From the NCBI GenBank assembly GCA_963764805.1, contig CAVXUB010000002.1, positions 372,001-436,000 on the forward strand: a stretch of 64,000 nucleotides of DNA, read 5' to 3'. The notes under the pieces were generated by a model. It saw only the letters and a list, made by a program, of their open reading frames with translations. It was not told the origin of the DNA and made no database searches. The position numbers were made by a program, and so were the translations under genes. Shown piece by piece: positions 35,161 through 43,772 of this stretch. Positions within the stretch are counted from its first letter, which is position 1; the number at the start of each line of letters is the position of its first letter. This DNA comes from CAVXUB01 sp963764805 (lineage in GTDB: Bacteria > Actinomycetota > Acidimicrobiia > Acidimicrobiales > Bog-793).

Positions 35161-35201
35161 ACTTGCAAGTTACAAGCGACCTCGGACGCAAATTGTATGA
35201 T
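35161..35201 (+). promoter_or_regulatory. Palindrome and -10 element before the HxlR gene
   Basis: ACTTGCAAGT (35161-35170) is a perfect 10-base palindrome, and TATGAT (35196-35201) ends 6 bases before the ATG at 35208. Transcription would then begin at or next to the start codon, consistent with a leaderless message. Near-identical GATGATC-containing segments precede it (35090-35125). Confidence 0.45.
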
Positions 35202-35207
35202 GGGCGG

Positions 35208-35750
35208 ATGAACGACCAGCGGCGGATCCTCGACCCCCTCGCCCGGGCGGTCGCCCGCGTGGGTGACCGCTGGTCGCTGCTCGTCGTCGACGCTCTCGGC
35301 GCCGGCCCGCAGCGCTTCAACGATCTGCAGGGCGCGATCGAAGGGATCGCGACGAACGTGCTCGCCAAGCGACTCGAGCAACTGGAGCGTGAGGACATCC
35401 TCATCGCCCGCCCCTATTCGCAGCGTCCCCCGAGATACGCATACGAGCTCACCGGCGCTGGCCACGACCTCGCCGGCGTGCTGGCGATGCTTCGTGAGTG
35501 GGGTGCCGTCCGCGAGGGCGCGCCGGCCGGCTCGGCCGAAGGCTCGTGGCAGGAGTCCTCGGGGGCGCCCGCACACGAGGCGTGCGGGACGCCGATGCAG
35601 CGACGGTGGTGGTGCCCGTGGTGCGAGGAGCTCGTCGTGTCGGGTGGAGACACGGCCCATGCGAACGATGCTGGTCCAGCAGCACCGAGTCCTGCGGCGA
35701 GTCCGTCTGATGCGGCTGACGAGGGCGGCGGGGCCTTGCGCTATATGTGA
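35208..35750 (+). CDS. HxlR family transcriptional regulator with C-terminal Cys-rich tail
   Basis: A 180-residue protein. The winged helix contains RVGDRWSLLVVDALGAGPQRFNDLQGAIEGIATNVLAKRLEQLE, the HxlR signature. Beyond the usual 110 residues a tail has EACGTPMQRRWWCPWCEE, a possible zinc ribbon with a CxxC. HxlR proteins often sense aldehydes, quinones or redox stress through Cys. Start ATG 35208 was chosen because the upstream part of the longer frame covers the palindrome and promoter. Confidence 0.87.
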   Translation: MNDQRRILDPLARAVARVGDRWSLLVVDALGAGPQRFNDLQGAIEGIATNVLAKRLEQLEREDILIARPYSQRPPRYAYELTGAGHDLAGVLAMLREWGAVREGAPAGSAEGSWQESSGAPAHEACGTPMQRRWWCPWCEELVVSGGDTAHANDAGPAAPSPAASPSDAADEGGGALRYM

Positions 35751-35802
35751 TCGCGCCTCGACGATCTGCCGGCGCGCACCTCGGCAGTAGCCTGTCCGCT
35801 CG

Positions 35803-36796
35803 GTGGCCTCCCAGTACTCCTCTTCCACGACCGCGGCCGTGACCGCCCGCAGCGCCCGCCCGGCACCGCCCGGCGAGGCGCTCATCAGCGCGCGCTCTCT
35901 GACGAAGAAGTTCGGCGAGTTCGTCGCCGTCGATGCGATCGACTTCGACATCGCACGCGGCGAGTCGTTCGGGTTCCTCGGCCCCAACGGCGCCGGCAAG
36001 ACCTCGACGATGCGGATGATCGCCTGCATGTCGCCCGTCACGTCGGGGGAGCTTCGCATCCTCGGGATGGATCCTGCGACGGACGGCGCTGCCATCCGGG
36101 GGCGGATCGGTCTCGTCCCGCAGGAGGACACCCTCGATCTCGAGCTGACCGTCCTCGACAACCTGATGATCTACGGCCGCTACTTCGACATGCCCGCGCA
36201 AGGCGATCCGCGAGCGCGCCATGCAACTGCTCGAGTTCGCCCAGCTGTCCGAGCGGGCCAAGGACAAGGTCGACCCGCTGTCGGGCGGGATGAAGCGGCG
36301 CCTGACCATCGCCCGGTCCCTTATCTCCGACCCCGAGCTCGTGATCCTCGACGAGCCGACGACGGGCCTCGACCCGCAGGCGCGCCATCTGCTCTGGGAC
36401 CGGCTCTATCGCCTCAAGCAGCAGGGGGTGACGCTCGTCATCACCACCCACTACATGGACGAGGCGGAGCAGCTCTGCGACCGGCTGGTCGTGATGGACC
36501 ACGGCCGGATCGCGGCCGAGGGGACGCCGCGGGAGCTGATCGAGAAGTACTCGACGCGAGAGGTGCTGGAGCTTCGTTTCGTCATCGGGGCGCAGGACGC
36601 TGCGGTGCCGGCGGTGACCGCACTGGCGGAACGGGTGGAGGTCCTTCCGGACCGGCTGTTGCTCTACACCGACGACGGGGACGCGGCGCTGAACGAGGTG
36701 CACGGGCTCGGGCTGCACCCTGAGAGTGCTCTCGTGCGCCGTTCGAGCCTGGAGGACGTGTTCCTCAAGCTCACCGGCCGCACCTTGGTGGACTGA
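35803..36796 (+). CDS. ABC-2 type transporter ATP-binding protein (one frame break)
   Basis: It starts GTG with an approximately 25-residue Ala/Ser/Pro N-terminus, then LTKKFGEFVAVDAIDFDIARGESFGFLGPNGAGKTS (Walker A). The second half, one base out of frame from about 36202, has LSGGMKRRL (signature), LVILDEPTTGLDPQ (Walker B) and the switch His in VITTHYMDEAEQ. Corrected length is about 330 residues, similar to DrrA/NodI-type ATPases. It energises the two permeases encoded next, with the following ATG overlapping its stop (TGATG). Confidence 0.87.
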
Positions 36797-37616
36797 TGGC
36801 CCCGCTCAGCAGCGACCTGCAGGGAATGCGCCTGCTGCAGGGTGCTTCCGACACCGCCCCCGCTTCGATCACTCGGGTACTGGATGTACCAGTACAAGCG
36901 GACCTGGCGCGGCTCGATCACTACGAGCTTCCTCTACCCGGTGCTCTACATGGCGGCGATGGGAGTCGGTCTCGGAACCCTCGTCAACAAGCACCACCGT
37001 CTGGACGGCGTCAGTTACCTGGCCTTCATCGCACCGGGTCTGCTCGCCGCTACCGCCATGCAGATCGGCGCCAACGAGGCGATGTACCCGGTGATGGCGG
37101 CGATCAAGTGGATCCGGACCTACTTCGCGATGCTCGCCAGCCCCCTGGGTGTCGTCGACGTGCTGGTCGGGCACCTTGCCTGGGTCGCCGTGCGCCTGGT
37201 CACCGTTGGAACCATCTATCTCGGGATCATGGCGGCCTTCGGCGCGGTCGAGTCGCCCTGGGCGCTCGTCGCACTGCCCGCGGCGGTCCTCACAGGGATG
37301 GCGTTCTCGGCCCCGATATTCGCCTTCTCGGCTCGACAGGAGAACGACACCGGGTTCTCCTGGCTCTACCGGTTCGTCGTGATCCCGCTGTTCTTGTTCT
37401 CCGGCACATTCTTCCCGATCACGCAGCTGCCGGGCTGGCTGCAGCCGGTGGCACTGGCGACACCGCTCTACCACGGTGTTGCGCTGTGCCGCGGCTTGGT
37501 GATCGGCGACATCGGATGGGCCGCCGCGCTCTGTCCACGTCGCTTACCTGCTCGGCCTGGGTACGGTCGGGTTCGTGCTGGCGATGCGCAGCTACCGGAA
37601 GCGGCTGGCGCTGTGA
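36796..37616 (+). CDS. ABC-2 type permease, first copy (two frame breaks)
   Basis: The N-terminus MAPLSSDLQGMRLLQGAS is in the frame of the overlapping start. After a one-base shift near 36871 it continues LGYWMYQYKRTWRGSITTSFLYPVLYMAAMGVGLG and reads through six hydrophobic segments, including ATAMQIGANEAMYPV and FLFSGTFFPITQLPGW, typical NodJ/DrrB-type ABC-2 membrane features. A second shift near 37532 leads to the ending HVAYLLGLGTVGFVLAMRSYRKRLAL. About 272 residues after correction. It likely forms a heterodimeric exporter with the next gene; substrate unknown (drug, lipid or polysaccharide). Confidence 0.8.
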
Positions 37617-38415
37617 GCGGGTCGCCCTCCGGCTCACACCGATCTCCGTCATCGGCTCGCGCCGAGCCCTGCGGCTCGTCGAGAGGAACATCCTCGTCTA
37701 CAGGCGGGGCTGGATCTTCCTCGTGTCGGGGTTCTTCGAGCCGCTCTTCTACCTGCTGTCGATCGGCTTCGGCCTCAACAAGCTGGTCGGCGGAATCGCG
37801 ATCGGCAGCCGGGTGATCCGCTACACCGCATACGTCGCACCCGGCCTGCTCGCGTCGTCGGCGATGAACGGTGCGGTGCTCGACGCCACGTTCAACATCT
37901 TCTTCAAGCTGAAGATCGCCAAGACCTACGAGGCGGTCCTCTCGACCCCCCTCGGCGTCGGCGACATAGCGCTCGGCGAGCTCATCTGGTGCATGATCCG
38001 CGGCACCACCTACTCCGGCGCCTTCCTCGTGGTGATGTCGATCCTCGGACTGGCGCTCTCACCGTGGGCGCTCCTCTGCTTCCCCGCCGCCGTGCTGACC
38101 GGGTTCGCCTTCGCCGCTGCCGGAATGGCGGCCACCACATACATGCGAAGCTGGCAGGACTTCGACATGGTGTCGCTGGCGATCATGCCGATGTTCTTGT
38201 TCTCCGCCACCTTCTACCCCCTGTCTGTGTACCCGGGCTGGTTGCAGGTGGTGATCCGATGCACGCCGCTCTACCAAGGAGTCGCACTGCTCCGCGGCCT
38301 CGACGCCGGTGCGCTCTCGATCTCGTTGATAGGTCATGCCGCATACCTGGCGGTGTTGGGCGCGGCCGGCCTGGCTCTTGCCGGGAAGCGCTTCGGAGCG
38401 TTGTTGACGCCATAG
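37613..38415 (+). CDS. ABC-2 type permease, second copy (start region out of frame)
   Basis: It reads RLTPISVIGSRRALRLVERNILVYRRGWIFLVSGFFEPLFYLLSIGFGLNKLV, then six membrane segments with the same MPMFLFSATFYPLSVYPGW motif as its neighbour. No start codon occurs in the main frame between the previous stop and residue 1. The most natural start, GTG 37613 in a GTGA overlap, is one base out of frame, so a further error nearby is likely. About 267 residues. Paralogous to the first permease. Confidence 0.8.
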
Positions 38416-38510
38416 CTCCGGCCCGTCAGGTCCAGCCGTCGGGCGGGCGTGGCCCTACTGCGCGGTCGAGCCGCTGCCAACATCGATGCCGCCCGGGGTA
38501 AGAAGAGCAG

Positions 38511-39314
38511 ATGGCCAGCAGCGGTTTGCCGGCGGCGCTCCAAGGATTCACCAAGTCCAGCTTCACGGCCGACGCCACGACGCGCGACGTCTTCTACATC
38601 GGGAGCGGACCGGCGGTTGTCGTGATCAGCGAGGTGCCCGGCATCACACCGCTCGTCGCCGACTTCGCAAGGCGGGTCGCCGGGATCGGGTGTACGGCTG
38701 TCGTCCCGCACCTGTTCGGTGAGCCGGGGCGCGGTGTCTCCTCCGGATACATGTTGAGGGTCACTGCTTGGGCTTGCATCTCCAAAGAGTTCGCCACGTT
38801 CGCTCTCCGGCGAACCAGCCCGGTGACTTCCTGGCTGAGGGCCCTCGCACGCGATGCCCACGAGCATTGCGGAGGTCCTGGGGTCGGCGTCGTAGGAATG
38901 TGCCTCACCGGTGGGTTCGCGCTGGCGATGATGGTCGACGATCGTGTGCTGGCTCCGGTGCTCTCGCAACCGGCACTTCCGTTCCCGCTGTCCGCTTCGC
39001 ACCGGCAGGACCTCGGCATCAGTGATGAGGACCTTGCATGCGTGAAGGAGAGGTGCGCGGGCGGGGTGAAGGTCCTCGGCCTGCGCTTCTCCGCCGACAA
39101 GATGTCGCCTCCGGAACGCTTCTCCCGCCTCCGTCAGGAGCTTGGTGACGCCTTCGTGGCGGTGGAGATCGACTCCTCGCCTGGCAACCGGGAGGGCTAC
39201 CGGCGCGCCGCGCACTCGGTGCTCACCGAGGATCTCCGCGACGTCGAAGGGAGTGCCACGCAGTCGGCGCTGCAGCAGGTGCTCGAGATGTTCCAGGCGA
39301 AGCTGCTCGCCTGA
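38511..39314 (+). CDS. Dienelactone hydrolase family protein
   Basis: A 267-residue alpha/beta hydrolase with the Cys nucleophile of this family in VVGMCLTGGFALAM. The oxyanion strand is VVVISEVPGITPLVADFARRVA, and the late Asp/His positions are less clear. DLH enzymes open enol-lactone rings in aromatic degradation, but actinobacterial members have wide substrate ranges. Its 3' end overlaps the tail of the convergent comF frame by about 118 bases, which suggests the comF stop as written is too far downstream. Confidence 0.82.
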   Translation: MASSGLPAALQGFTKSSFTADATTRDVFYIGSGPAVVVISEVPGITPLVADFARRVAGIGCTAVVPHLFGEPGRGVSSGYMLRVTAWACISKEFATFALRRTSPVTSWLRALARDAHEHCGGPGVGVVGMCLTGGFALAMMVDDRVLAPVLSQPALPFPLSASHRQDLGISDEDLACVKERCAGGVKVLGLRFSADKMSPPERFSRLRQELGDAFVAVEIDSSPGNREGYRRAAHSVLTEDLRDVEGSATQSALQQVLEMFQAKLLA

Positions 39315-40171
39315 GCGCAACTCGCCCAAGCGCCAGCCCGAGTGGAGTTCCCCTGAGCGGAGCTCCTTGACCGCCGAGCCCCTTCGCCACCACTCCCCGG
39401 TGGCACCGCCTCGCCGGCAGCGACCCGCTCACGCCACCAGGTCTCGCGGGAGGGCACCGCCTCGGGGTGGACCATCCTCCCGACAACGAGGACAGTGACC
39501 ACGGTGGCTCCAGCCCGCTCGAGTGCGCTCACCGCACTCAGGGCGCGAGCTCCCGTCGTGTAGACGTCGTCGAGCAGCAGGACACGCCTTCGCTCGGCGG
39601 CAGGCAGCGCCTGATAGGCGCGTGAGTCCGGCATCAGGTGACCGATCGGCGACGCGCCGCGGACAAGCAGCGACTCGTGGCGGGAGGCGAGGGCAGGCGT
39701 AGCAGCAAGCGCCGCCGAGAGGGGGTGCAGTGTGCACGATCGCCTTGTGGAAGGCACGACCGTGACGCAGTCCCATCCGCCCCCGCCGGCCCGCGCCAGG
39801 CAAGCATTGTGGATCGAGATGTAGGTGGCGATCAGGCGGGCAAGCGCCGCCGAGCAGGCACGCCTTACGCAGGCGTCCGGGGAGGACTTGTAGGCGACGA
39901 GCACCCGATGCAGCGAGCAATCCGGCCGGATGAGGCTGATCGGCCGCACGGGTACGGCCGAGTCGAGGCCGAGACGCCTGGTCACGAGCGAGCAGCTCCA
40001 GCAGCTGTCGAACGGTGAGTTGGCCGGCCCGAGACAACGGCGGCAGGTTCCGTCGCCTGGGGGGCCGAAGCGTCCGCCGACTGCCGCCTGGGCGATCCCG
40101 CCCGCGCCCACGGGAGGCGTCACCGAGGGCGCCAACAGGGGGCGGACCGGTCGCCTCGCTTGTCCCGACAT
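39197..40171 (-). CDS. ComF-like phosphoribosyltransferase family protein
   Basis: A 324-residue frame whose ATG overlaps the dprA stop by one base (TGATG). The N-terminal part has CRRCLGPANSPFDSCWSC, the Cys-rich ComF zinc region. It is followed by LHRVLVAYKSSPDACVRRAC and the PRPP-binding loop RRVLLLDDVYTTGARALSAV. ComF acts in natural competence or DNA handling. The last 80 residues are low-complexity and overlap the convergent hydrolase gene; the true C-terminus is probably earlier, perhaps hidden by a frame error near 39480. Confidence 0.75.
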   Translation of the reverse strand: MSGQARRPVRPLLAPSVTPPVGAGGIAQAAVGGRFGPPGDGTCRRCLGPANSPFDSCWSCSLVTRRLGLDSAVPVRPISLIRPDCSLHRVLVAYKSSPDACVRRACSAALARLIATYISIHNACLARAGGGGWDCVTVVPSTRRSCTLHPLSAALAATPALASRHESLLVRGASPIGHLMPDSRAYQALPAAERRRVLLLDDVYTTGARALSAVSALERAGATVVTVLVVGRMVHPEAVPSRETWWRERVAAGEAVPPGSGGEGARRSRSSAQGNSTRAGAWASCAQASSFAWNISSTCCSADCVALPSTSRRSSVSTECAARR

Positions 40172-41136
40172 CAGAACAGCCTCAGCTGGCGCTGGTCGGG
40201 GCGGGCGGCCTCGACCTCCCTGATCGCAGCCAGCACCTCCTGCGAGTCGGAGGCGACGAATGCCCGCTTGTGCTCGGCATATCGCCTCGCCCATGCCTGG
40301 GTCTTGAGCAGGGGCGCCAGCAGGATCACAGACCTGCGCTGCTCGAGCGCGAGCCGCGCCTGCATGCGAGCCCCGCTCGTCGGGCCGGCTTCGACCACGA
40401 CGGTGGCCATCGCCAAGCCGCTGGTCACCACGTTCCGCAGCGGGAAGTTCGTCTGCCGGGGAGGCGCATCGGGCCAAAAGCGCGAGACGAGACATCCGAC
40501 CTTGCCTATGCGGGCTGCCAGCTCGGCGTTCTCGGCCGGATAGGGCCGGTCGATGCCTGCCCCGAGGGAGGCGATCGTCCGCCCGCCCGCTTCGATGGCC
40601 GCAAGATGGGCAGCCGTGTCGATTCCCGCCGCGAGGCCGGAGACGACGGTGTGGCCGGCGTTCGCCAGTGCGGCGGCGACCTCGGTGGCCGTCGTCAGCC
40701 CGGCGGGCGAGCAGTGCCTGGAGCCTACGACTGCGACGGCGGACGAATCCGCGTAGCGGAGACTGCCGCGCACGAACAGGTATGGGGGCCTCTGCGGCAC
40801 CTCGCGCAGATCGACCGGGAAGTCCTCGTCGGTGAGCCCGATGAAGCGCGTCCTCGGCGAGCGGGCGAGAGTCCCGCGCAGCACGTCGACCCACTCGGAG
40901 ACTGCGTCGAGGCGCACACGGGCTGCCAGAGCCTCCGCGGCTCCGGTCAGGGCCTCGCCGGACGGGGGTGCTGTCCTTCCGAGCACGGCCGCTGCCGAGC
41001 CCGTCTGGAGCAGGATCTCGGTCCAACTCGGCGACGAGCCGGAGGCCGCTTCGACGAGTGCGAGCAGGCAGGCGTGCTCGCGCTCGGCGGGCGTTGGCTC
41101 CATGTCGGACTCGATCTGCACCGCGCTCGGGAACAT
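40171..41136 (-). CDS. dprA: DNA-processing protein DprA-like
   Basis: A 321-residue protein with the DprA Rossmann core: VAVVGSRHCSPAGLTTATEVAAALANAGHTVVSGLAAGIDTAAHLAAIEAGGRTIASLGAGIDRPYPAENAELA. An N-terminal SAM-like region precedes it; the C-terminal winged helix of longer DprA proteins is short or absent. It loads RecA on incoming single-stranded DNA. Pairing with a ComF-like gene suggests a competence or DNA-uptake module, which fits with the type IV pilus genes 25 kb away (inference). Confidence 0.83.
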   Translation of the reverse strand: MFPSAVQIESDMEPTPAEREHACLLALVEAASGSSPSWTEILLQTGSAAAVLGRTAPPSGEALTGAAEALAARVRLDAVSEWVDVLRGTLARSPRTRFIGLTDEDFPVDLREVPQRPPYLFVRGSLRYADSSAVAVVGSRHCSPAGLTTATEVAAALANAGHTVVSGLAAGIDTAAHLAAIEAGGRTIASLGAGIDRPYPAENAELAARIGKVGCLVSRFWPDAPPRQTNFPLRNVVTSGLAMATVVVEAGPTSGARMQARLALEQRRSVILLAPLLKTQAWARRYAEHKRAFVASDSQEVLAAIREVEAARPDQRQLRLF

Positions 41137-41211
41137 GCGTTCGAGTGTACGGAGAGGGTGCGCGCGAGCCGACGGACGGGCCCGGAACGCTTGCGGGGCG
41201 CAAGGCGCGGC

Positions 41212-41802
41212 TCAGCCGCCGAGCAGGCTCCTGAGAGTCATCTCGACGATCTTCGCCGCCTCGGTCGGCCGGCGTCCCAGATGGCTGCGGAAGAAGTTCC
41301 AGGTCTGCCACGAGGTGGTGAGGTCGAGAGCGTCGAGCAGCGCCGTCCCCCCAGACCCCCGCGCCTCGATGACGTCGGAGAAGGTCGCCCCGATGCGGCG
41401 GCGCAGCAGGTCCCTCGACTCGCGCAGCCCCTGCGCCACCTGGGAGGAGGACTCGTCGAGCAGGGCGGACCGGCGCATCGACGAGATCGCCTCGAACAAC
41501 TTCTGGCGCTGGCGAGCCACGATCTGGATCCGCTCCTCGAGCGGAAGGCCGGGGTCCACGTCGTTGAGCATCCGCAGGTGCTGGTCGAAGTGCAGGCGGT
41601 TGGCTGTCGCCCGCAAGGCGTCGATGTCCTCGAAGTGGTGGTACACCGTGCGCAACGCCACGCCTGCGCGAGATGCCACCCTCTGCGCGCTCGGGTGCGG
41701 GTCACCGGCTTCCACGAGATCGATGAGCGCCTCGATCACGCGCCTTCGCGTGCGCTCGCCGCGCGCCCGCCGCCCATCGGTCAACGACTCGTCCACCGTC
41801 AC
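41212..41802 (-). CDS. TetR family transcriptional regulator
   Basis: A 196-residue protein. The N-terminal helix-turn-helix is RRRVIEALIDLVEAGDPHPSAQRVASRAGVALRTVYHHFEDIDAL, a standard TetR domain. The helical ligand-binding part follows, with a small group of Trp/Phe residues (TTSWQTWNFFRSHL). No adjacent efflux or metabolic gene is in the same direction, so the target is unknown. Separated by about 80 bases from the downstream end of the DedA gene. Confidence 0.9.
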   Translation of the reverse strand: MTVDESLTDGRRARGERTRRRVIEALIDLVEAGDPHPSAQRVASRAGVALRTVYHHFEDIDALRATANRLHFDQHLRMLNDVDPGLPLEERIQIVARQRQKLFEAISSMRRSALLDESSSQVAQGLRESRDLLRRRIGATFSDVIEARGSGGTALLDALDLTTSWQTWNFFRSHLGRRPTEAAKIVEMTLRSLLGG

Positions 41803-41880
41803 GCCCTCAGCCTATCAAACTTGCAGATCGTTGCAATTAGGTATTGGCATGACTCGTCGGCGACGGCCCCGCGGCAGCGC

Positions 41881-42630
41881 TCAGTCGGCGGGCACCTCGG
41901 AGGAGGTTGCCGGCACGTCCATCTCGCTGCGGATCGCCGCCATCTCCCGGCGCTCGTGGCGCTTGCGGAAGAAGAACACGGTCCCGACGACAACCACCGC
42001 CACTCCGAGAACGATCAGGGAGACGGTGGTGCCCTTCGACACCACGGTGTTGTAGCTCGCCCCGGCGGCATCGCCGATCAGAACCCACATCGTCCCCCAC
42101 AGCACTCCGCCGATGGCGCTGTAGATGACGAAGGTCCGGAACCGGATCTCGCTCATCCCGACGAGCCCGGGCAGCACGGCTCGCACGAACACGATCCAGC
42201 GCGCCACGAGCACGGCAGGACCGCCGCGCTTGGCGATCAGCCGGTTCGCCTTTTCCACACCCGGGTTTCCCTTGAGCGGCCGATGACTGAGCAACCACGG
42301 CCCGATCAGCTTCCCGATCCCGAAACCTGACATGTTCCCGACGGTCGCCGCCACCCACACGACCGCCAGCATCAGGAAGAGGTTGGCGTGATGCTGGCTC
42401 ACGATCACCCCTCCGAGCACGGTGGCGATCTCGCCGGGGATGAAGAACCCGACGACGATGCCGGTCTCGAGGAACAGCAAGGCAGCCACGATGACGTAGA
42501 CGATCGGACCGGTGCGATCGAGGATCAACCGGTGCACCAGGTCCTGATGCTGCGTCGACGCGAGGAAGGCGAACACCGGGTGCACGGCGACGCCAGGAAT
42601 CCTTGGCACGAAGTTCACGAGCGCCTGCAT
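41881..42630 (-). CDS. DedA family membrane protein
   Basis: A 249-residue protein, ATG preceded by GAGGGG. It has the DedA/VTT motifs: ALLFLETGIVVGFFIPGEIATVLGG, a re-entrant loop with the conserved acidic residue, and ARWIVFVRAVLPGLVGMSEIRFRTF (the R-x-x-P-x-x-G motif). Five or so membrane segments end with a charged tail RKRHERREM. DedA proteins are lipid scramblase-like or undecaprenyl-phosphate flippases that support membrane homeostasis. Confidence 0.9.
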   Translation of the reverse strand: MQALVNFVPRIPGVAVHPVFAFLASTQHQDLVHRLILDRTGPIVYVIVAALLFLETGIVVGFFIPGEIATVLGGVIVSQHHANLFLMLAVVWVAATVGNMSGFGIGKLIGPWLLSHRPLKGNPGVEKANRLIAKRGGPAVLVARWIVFVRAVLPGLVGMSEIRFRTFVIYSAIGGVLWGTMWVLIGDAAGASYNTVVSKGTTVSLIVLGVAVVVVGTVFFFRKRHERREMAAIRSEMDVPATSSEVPAD

Positions 42631-42906
42631 CGTCCCCTCCCTGATGCGGCTCGCCTGTCCGAGGCGTGACGAATAGTCGTCAGGGCCTCGGCCTCGGAGC
42701 GCCGCACGCGGGCAGCATACACAGCCCGCACCTGCTCAGACCCGTGTCGGCATGTGGTCGGGGTGGCTTGGCAGCGGACGGCGACCGCGGGCGGCAGCCG
42801 GGGGGAGCGAAAGGGGTGCGCGGCACTGCGGTACGTTTCGCGTGCAGGTGGCTGCTGAGGCGATCGCCGGGTAGGGGCGGGCAGGAACTAATCCCGACCG
42901 GCTAGG

Positions 42907-42935
42907 TCGACAATTGCCGGGGCGGCCGGTATGCT
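42907..42935 (+). promoter_or_regulatory. Sigma-70-type promoter of the peroxiredoxin gene
   Basis: TCGACA, 17 bases, then TATGCT, ending 32 bases before the ATG at 42968. The rest of the 337-base gap between dedA and this gene (42631-42967) is GC-rich and shows no further gene. Confidence 0.5.
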
Positions 42936-42967
42936 CCGAAACCGAACGACGCATGAAGGAGAGCCTC

Positions 42968-43603
42968 ATGGCATTGCAACTGGGCGACACCGCCCCCAAC
43001 TTCACCGCTGACACCACGGAAGGGAACCTCGATCTGTACGAGTACCTCGGCGACGGCTGGGGCGTCCTCTTCTCGCACCCCAAGGACTTCACGCCCGTCT
43101 GCACCACCGAGCTCGGCGAGGTGGCGCGCCTCAAGGGCGAGTTCGAGAAGCGCAACGCCAAGGTGATCGGACTGTCGGTCGATCCGGTGGACTCCCACGA
43201 GAGGTGGGCCGGGGACATCGAGGAGACCCAGGGTCATGCACTCAACTTCCCCCTGATCGGCGACGCCGACCGCAAGGTGGCCGACCTCTACGGGATGATC
43301 CACCCGAACGCCAACGACACCCTGACGGTTCGCTCGGTGTTCATCATCGGGCCCGACAAGAAGGTGAAGCTGACCATCACCTACCCCGCCTCGACGGGGC
43401 GCAACTTCGAGGAGATCCTGCGGGTCCTCGACTCGCTCCAGCTCACCGCCAACTACTCGGTGGCGACGCCGGTCAACTGGCATCACGGCGAGGATGTGAT
43501 CATCGCGCCGGCTATCAGCGACGAGGACGCCAAGGAGAAGTTCCCGAAGGGCTTCCGGGCGCTCAAGCCGTATCTGCGTCTCACGCCGCAGCCCGACGCT
43601 TGA
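42968..43603 (+). CDS. 1-Cys (Prx6-type) peroxiredoxin
   Basis: A 211-residue protein, ATG preceded by AAGGAG. The active site is FTPVCTTELGEVARL, with peroxidatic Cys in PVCTTE, preceded by GVLFSHPKDF. The long C-terminal arm (NYSVATPVNWHHGEDVIIAP) is typical of the Prx6 subfamily. It reduces hydrogen and organic peroxides. It appears monocistronic with its own promoter and a downstream hairpin. Confidence 0.93.
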   Translation: MALQLGDTAPNFTADTTEGNLDLYEYLGDGWGVLFSHPKDFTPVCTTELGEVARLKGEFEKRNAKVIGLSVDPVDSHERWAGDIEETQGHALNFPLIGDADRKVADLYGMIHPNANDTLTVRSVFIIGPDKKVKLTITYPASTGRNFEEILRVLDSLQLTANYSVATPVNWHHGEDVIIAPAISDEDAKEKFPKGFRALKPYLRLTPQPDA

Positions 43604-43616
43604 TCACCTGACCGCC

Positions 43617-43636
43617 GCGGGGGTCGGCGCCCCCGC
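43617..43636 (+). terminator. GC-rich hairpin after the peroxiredoxin gene
   Basis: gcggggg and cccccgc form a 7-bp stem with a 6-base loop, 14 bases past the stop. No U-run follows, as is common for actinobacterial terminators. Confidence 0.45.
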
Positions 43637-43772
43637 ACGAGAGGCGAGTAGGCAGGGCACCCACCGGGCGCCACGTGGCGACATCTGAGTCATCACGTGG
43701 TGCCCGGCTGCGCCGCGGCGCGATGACGGATGAATCCGTTTGCTGGCTGGTCCGACCATTACCATCTGCCCG

